A DNA stretch of 64,000 nucleotides from an uncultured Bacteroidales bacterium (GTDB lineage: Bacteria; Bacteroidota; Bacteroidia; Bacteroidales; Muribaculaceae). A program made the translations under genes and the position numbers. The notes below the pieces were generated by a model. That model saw only the letters and a list, made by a program, of their open reading frames with translations, did no database searches and was not told where the DNA came from. The stretch is from contig CADADP010000003.1 in NCBI GenBank assembly GCA_902786725.1, positions 1 to 64,000 of the forward strand, given 5' to 3'. Positions 61,214 through 64,000 of the stretch are shown here, piece after piece; positions within the stretch are counted from its first letter, which is position 1, and each line of letters begins with the position of its first letter.

Positions 61214-63109
61214 TTATTTTGCAACCTTAGCGGCCTTGCCACTGTTCAGACGCACGATGTATGCGCCACGACCCAGGTCAGAGCCATCAACCACTGTCAC
61301 GCCCTCATTGAGCTCAGCGGTCTTCACCAGCTGACCGGCGATGTTATAGATGTTAGCGCTGGTCTCGCCGTTAGCGGCATTGATCACGAAGTTGCCACCG
61401 GCCACGCTCACGTTAGCGTTATCGGCCTTCAGGTCTTCAACACCACTCTCGCCCTGATTAACCTTAATCACGTACTCAGCACCCTTGAACTTGATGTGGA
61501 TTTCGCACTTGCGGCTCGTGAGCGAGCTGGGCATCGGCTCCACGGTCAGTGCTATATTCGAATAACCAATGAAAGCTCCTTCTTCGTCAACATAGTCCTC
61601 TGCTTCAAACGAAACCCAGCTGGGCAGCTCGTCACCATTCTCGTCGGTAACATCCCACTCATCACAGCCCTTGTATGTGGCCACGTCTATCGAAACATCG
61701 CCACCAGCCTGCAAGTCCTCGGTCGTATAAACGTTGCCGTAGTCGTCTCCATCGGTCACAATGAACGGATACTCCATATCCAAGTTCATATCGAACGAAA
61801 TCGGTTGCTCCAGCAACTCGGGATCTTTTTCATCTGTTGCGTAGTACAAGAAGTTAGCCAAGTTGAAGTACATATTTGCGGCACTACCATTATACTGGCC
61901 TTCAAGGCGAACATAGGCATCAGCCTGACCCCACTTCTCTACAGCGTCTTCCATATACATATAAACCGGCACATAAATCACCTCCAAAGCCGGGTCCAAA
62001 TCCATTGTCGAAATTTCAATCCAGTATGCGCCATCACCCGGCAGCACCACTCCGTCCTCTTCCAGACCGGTTTCCTTATCCACTGTGCTGAACGGGAAGT
62101 CAAGTCGTGCATACGACGACAGACTTGTCTCAGGCGTGAACGTAGCCTTCGATGTAGCCACTATCTCGCGTGTCTCGGCCGAGCGAATGTTCAGTGTGAT
62201 ATTCACATCCTTCTGACCCTGAATACCGGCTCTAACACGTACCGAATAAAGCACGATGGGAACTCCCTGGGCGGGAATAAACTGAGCCCATGCGGTGGCC
62301 ATCACGTTTGTGAACGTGGGGTTGCCTGCATCATCTTTGTAGCGACGATCCACTGCCGTCTGGAAATGTGCGTCCAGGTCTTCGGCGGTAGGCGTAGTAG
62401 GGCTTCCGATTGTTGTGTACTGGCCCAGTGCGTAATAGTTGTTCACAGCATCGCTGAAGGGGTTAGTCACATCATTCTTGTACTCATAGCCGTTGATGTC
62501 TCCAATCTTACCGCCATATATCAGAACTTGATCAGCTTGGTGTCCATAATCGGCACCGTTGATAAACAGTGTCGGGCCGTGGTTGATATAACCCGGACGA
62601 GTAGCGTCGGGGAACATAGTCAAGTTCTTGGTATTTGCCTCACTTGCCTCTTGCTCCAGACCTTCTTCGGTTTCCACTATCGGCGAATTGACGTCATAGT
62701 AAACCCACGTGAACTCATCTTCACGGTCAGCGTTGAACACGCAGTCACTATTGTTCACCCATGTCATCTCGGTATAAGCCGGAGCCATGATTCCCAGGTA
62801 ACCGTGGCCCTCATCGTTGGCTGCCCAGTAGAATGCGTTTTCCGGTTTCACATACGACGTGTCGGTCTCCACCATGTCGCCGTTGGCACGCCTGATAGCT
62901 TTCTTCACAGCCTTTGCGCCCAGACCGTCGGCCAAGAAATACTTTGTGTCCTTAGCGAAATTCGACGATGCTTTTGCCACGTACTTCTGAGCCTGTATCT
63001 CGCTCTTCACGGTAGCCTGCTTCATCTCGCTCACTTTCACTCCCACAGCGGCCGTCGCCATCACAGCTATTGCCGATGCGCCTAACATTAAAAGTAAACC
63101 TTTTTTCAT
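61214..63109 (-). CDS. Secreted protein with type IX secretion C-terminal domain
   Basis: A 631-residue secreted protein. Signal peptide about 1-22; long acidic beta-rich middle with no recognisable catalytic motif; a region near residues 480-555 (DVSIDVATYKGCDEWDVTD, LPSWVSFE) that looks like a BACON-type immunoglobulin fold; and a C-terminal sorting domain (about 560-631) with NFVINAANGETSANIYNIAG and GRGAYIVRL. The last part is the type A signal of the type IX system, which exports and often anchors cargo at the cell surface. Several cysteines are few and unpaired. Function not known. Confidence 0.75.
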   Translation of the reverse strand: MKKGLLLMLGASAIAVMATAAVGVKVSEMKQATVKSEIQAQKYVAKASSNFAKDTKYFLADGLGAKAVKKAIRRANGDMVETDTSYVKPENAFYWAANDEGHGYLGIMAPAYTEMTWVNNSDCVFNADREDEFTWVYYDVNSPIVETEEGLEQEASEANTKNLTMFPDATRPGYINHGPTLFINGADYGHQADQVLIYGGKIGDINGYEYKNDVTNPFSDAVNNYYALGQYTTIGSPTTPTAEDLDAHFQTAVDRRYKDDAGNPTFTNVMATAWAQFIPAQGVPIVLYSVRVRAGIQGQKDVNITLNIRSAETREIVATSKATFTPETSLSSYARLDFPFSTVDKETGLEEDGVVLPGDGAYWIEISTMDLDPALEVIYVPVYMYMEDAVEKWGQADAYVRLEGQYNGSAANMYFNLANFLYYATDEKDPELLEQPISFDMNLDMEYPFIVTDGDDYGNVYTTEDLQAGGDVSIDVATYKGCDEWDVTDENGDELPSWVSFEAEDYVDEEGAFIGYSNIALTVEPMPSSLTSRKCEIHIKFKGAEYVIKVNQGESGVEDLKADNANVSVAGGNFVINAANGETSANIYNIAGQLVKTAELNEGVTVVDGSDLGRGAYIVRLNSGKAAKVAK

Positions 63110-63186
63110 AATCTCTAAAATTTTAACATGTTAAACATTTATTGTTTTTTACTCTTTTTCATTCTTATCTCACCGGTCCTTGTCTT

Positions 63187-63208
63187 TGGGGGCTCTCTGC
63201 AGCCCCCA
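63187..63208. terminator. Hairpin between the last two genes
   Basis: TGGGGGCT and AGCCCCCA form an 8-bp stem with a six-base loop between the two minus-strand genes. No T run follows. Confidence 0.4.
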
Positions 63209-63230
63209 TAAGACTCCTGACCGTGTTTCT

Positions 63231-64000
63231 TTACTGTTTCACCACGTAGAAGTAATCGGCGGGGTTAGCGTCGCTCGTCACTTTCACTGTCAGCGGCAAC
63301 AGAGCCGACTCACTGCTCAGCGTGTACGCACCACTCTTGAGCAAGTTCAGCATATCCTGGAACGAAGACACACGCTCCAAGTGGGTCTTGGCGTTGGCAT
63401 CAAGTTCTTCGCCATAGTTAAACTTCACCTTATCAGCTCCCTCGGCCTCTATGGTACCGAAGAAATTACCGTTCGAACTTCCGTTCTTGAAGAACAGCGA
63501 ATACGGCAACGTCTCGCGCGTATTGTCGCACTGCAACTGGAAGTAGTCGAAATTACGCTTCAGCGACGACTTGCAGCCGGCCGTAATCGCCTCTTGTATA
63601 GTGGCGAACTTGCCGCCAAGCGTGGTCTTATCCATTCTCCACTTTGCCTTTGCGTCGGTCAGCAGTGTGCTCAACTCCAGCGACGAGAACTTCGACTCTC
63701 CATCGTCCTCGCAAACCAGCGTGCCATCCTCAGCAAGCAGGAACGTCTGAACAGAAACTGACCCATCTGCGTTCTTAAACGGCTCCATAAACCTGAATCC
63801 GTCGGGCAGTAATATCAGGTTGCGGCTCTCGGTCTGCGACACAGCGTCACCCCCCTCGGGCAGTATCGACACTATACGCGTGTTTCCGTCGCTCACCAGA
63901 TAGCGGCTGCCATCTTTCAGCGTCAGCAACTGCGTAGGCATCTTATCGCTGAACATTTCCTTCGCAAACGCGTCCAGTGCCTCAAAGTAGGCCTCATCGT
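63231..64000 (-). CDS. Secreted protein, probably DUF4302-like (5' part outside window)
   Basis: An open minus-strand frame that ends at 63231 and runs off the right edge; residues before the Met at 63956 continue as DEAYFEALDAFAKE without a break, so the start is outside. The part seen is about 256 residues. RNLILLPDGFRFMEPFKNAD and the end ADYFYVVKQ resemble the C-terminal half of DUF4302 lipoproteins found beside type IX-sorted and peptidase genes in Bacteroidetes; this match is from memory and moderate. It lies 121 bases before the type IX-sorted gene, with a hairpin between. Confidence 0.6.
   Translation of the reverse strand, partial: DEAYFEALDAFAKEMFSDKMPTQLLTLKDGSRYLVSDGNTRIVSILPEGGDAVSQTESRNLILLPDGFRFMEPFKNADGSVSVQTFLLAEDGTLVCEDDGESKFSSLELSTLLTDAKAKWRMDKTTLGGKFATIQEAITAGCKSSLKRNFDYFQLQCDNTRETLPYSLFFKNGSSNGNFFGTIEAEGADKVKFNYGEELDANAKTHLERVSSFQDMLNLLKSGAYTLSSESALLPLTVKVTSDANPADYFYVVKQ

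Noticed and set aside
61496..63085. 529-codon plus-strand open frame
   Set aside because: It lies entirely opposite the type IX-sorted protein gene, has no signal peptide or motif, and is a mirror of GC-biased codon use on the true strand.

Overview
The window reads as chromosomal DNA from a member of the order Bacteroidales, most likely a gut lineage of the Muribaculaceae or Prevotella type; this is inferred from content, not from a database match. Supporting signs: many starts are preceded by the Bacteroidetes promoter (TTTG or TTG, 19-20 bases, TAnnTTTG); there is an UpxY-type NusG paralogue, a DUF4292 lipoprotein, a GldE homologue, a PG0541-type RND-associated protein, a type IX secretion sorting domain and secreted proteins with C-terminal dockerin-like motifs. 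Most of the window is ordinary chromosomal sequence. The accessory parts are 17.9-20.6 kb, 39.7-40.6 kb and the intergenic stretch at 58.4-59.0 kb.

Layout. 1-552 holds the start of a SprT-like metallopeptidase gene that runs off the left edge. 583-5270 is a surface-glycan cluster: a GT2 glycosyltransferase, divergent from an MBOAT O-acyltransferase, its SGNH partner and a GT4-like glycosyltransferase. 5318-9796 (minus) is dut, a TPR protein, a DUF4292 lipoprotein and an Na+/amino acid symporter. HU follows at 9974. 10460-17986 (plus) carries two overlapping rhomboid proteases, an EEP-fold hydrolase, an M3 peptidase, a thioredoxin-fold lipoprotein without redox cysteines and a parallel beta-helix protein. 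17987-20661 holds a secreted CotH-like protein between two gene-poor stretches; the second has small minus-strand ORFs and strong inverted repeats. mdh, an M50-like protease and a SIMPL protein follow.

23953-30453 is a complete RND efflux operon (TetR, TolC, adaptor, pump, PG0541-type protein). 30665-34835 (minus) is parE-coaD-S41 peptidase. 34943-39671 (plus) is gldE, a phosphopantetheinyl transferase, a C69 dipeptidase and a DUF3108 protein. 39761-40467 is a zeta-toxin locus whose toxin lacks about 26 internal residues. 40583-43419 is upxY-gmd-fcl for GDP-fucose. 43618-48592 is a TolC/HlyD/ABC-2 export operon with two permeases and no ATPase.

48679-51777 (minus) is a TM2-domain protein with a coding minisatellite, a GH25 lysozyme and two envelope proteins. 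tRNA-Arg(ACG), a small membrane protein and a secreted LRR/dockerin-like protein follow. 54818-58377 (minus) is a five-gene operon: nitroreductase, DUF2520, KdsC-like HAD, Maf, ATP-grasp-like. 58488-58665 is a cobalamin riboswitch with its own promoter but no B12 gene after it; a terminator-like hairpin and then the separate promoter of a NahK-like kinase come next. recR with a small basic protein, a type IX-sorted protein and a partial secreted protein close the window.

The observations most worth checking are the stand-alone cobalamin riboswitch transcript, the internally deleted zeta toxin, the small-ORF and inverted-repeat island before mdh, and the coding minisatellite in the TM2 protein.
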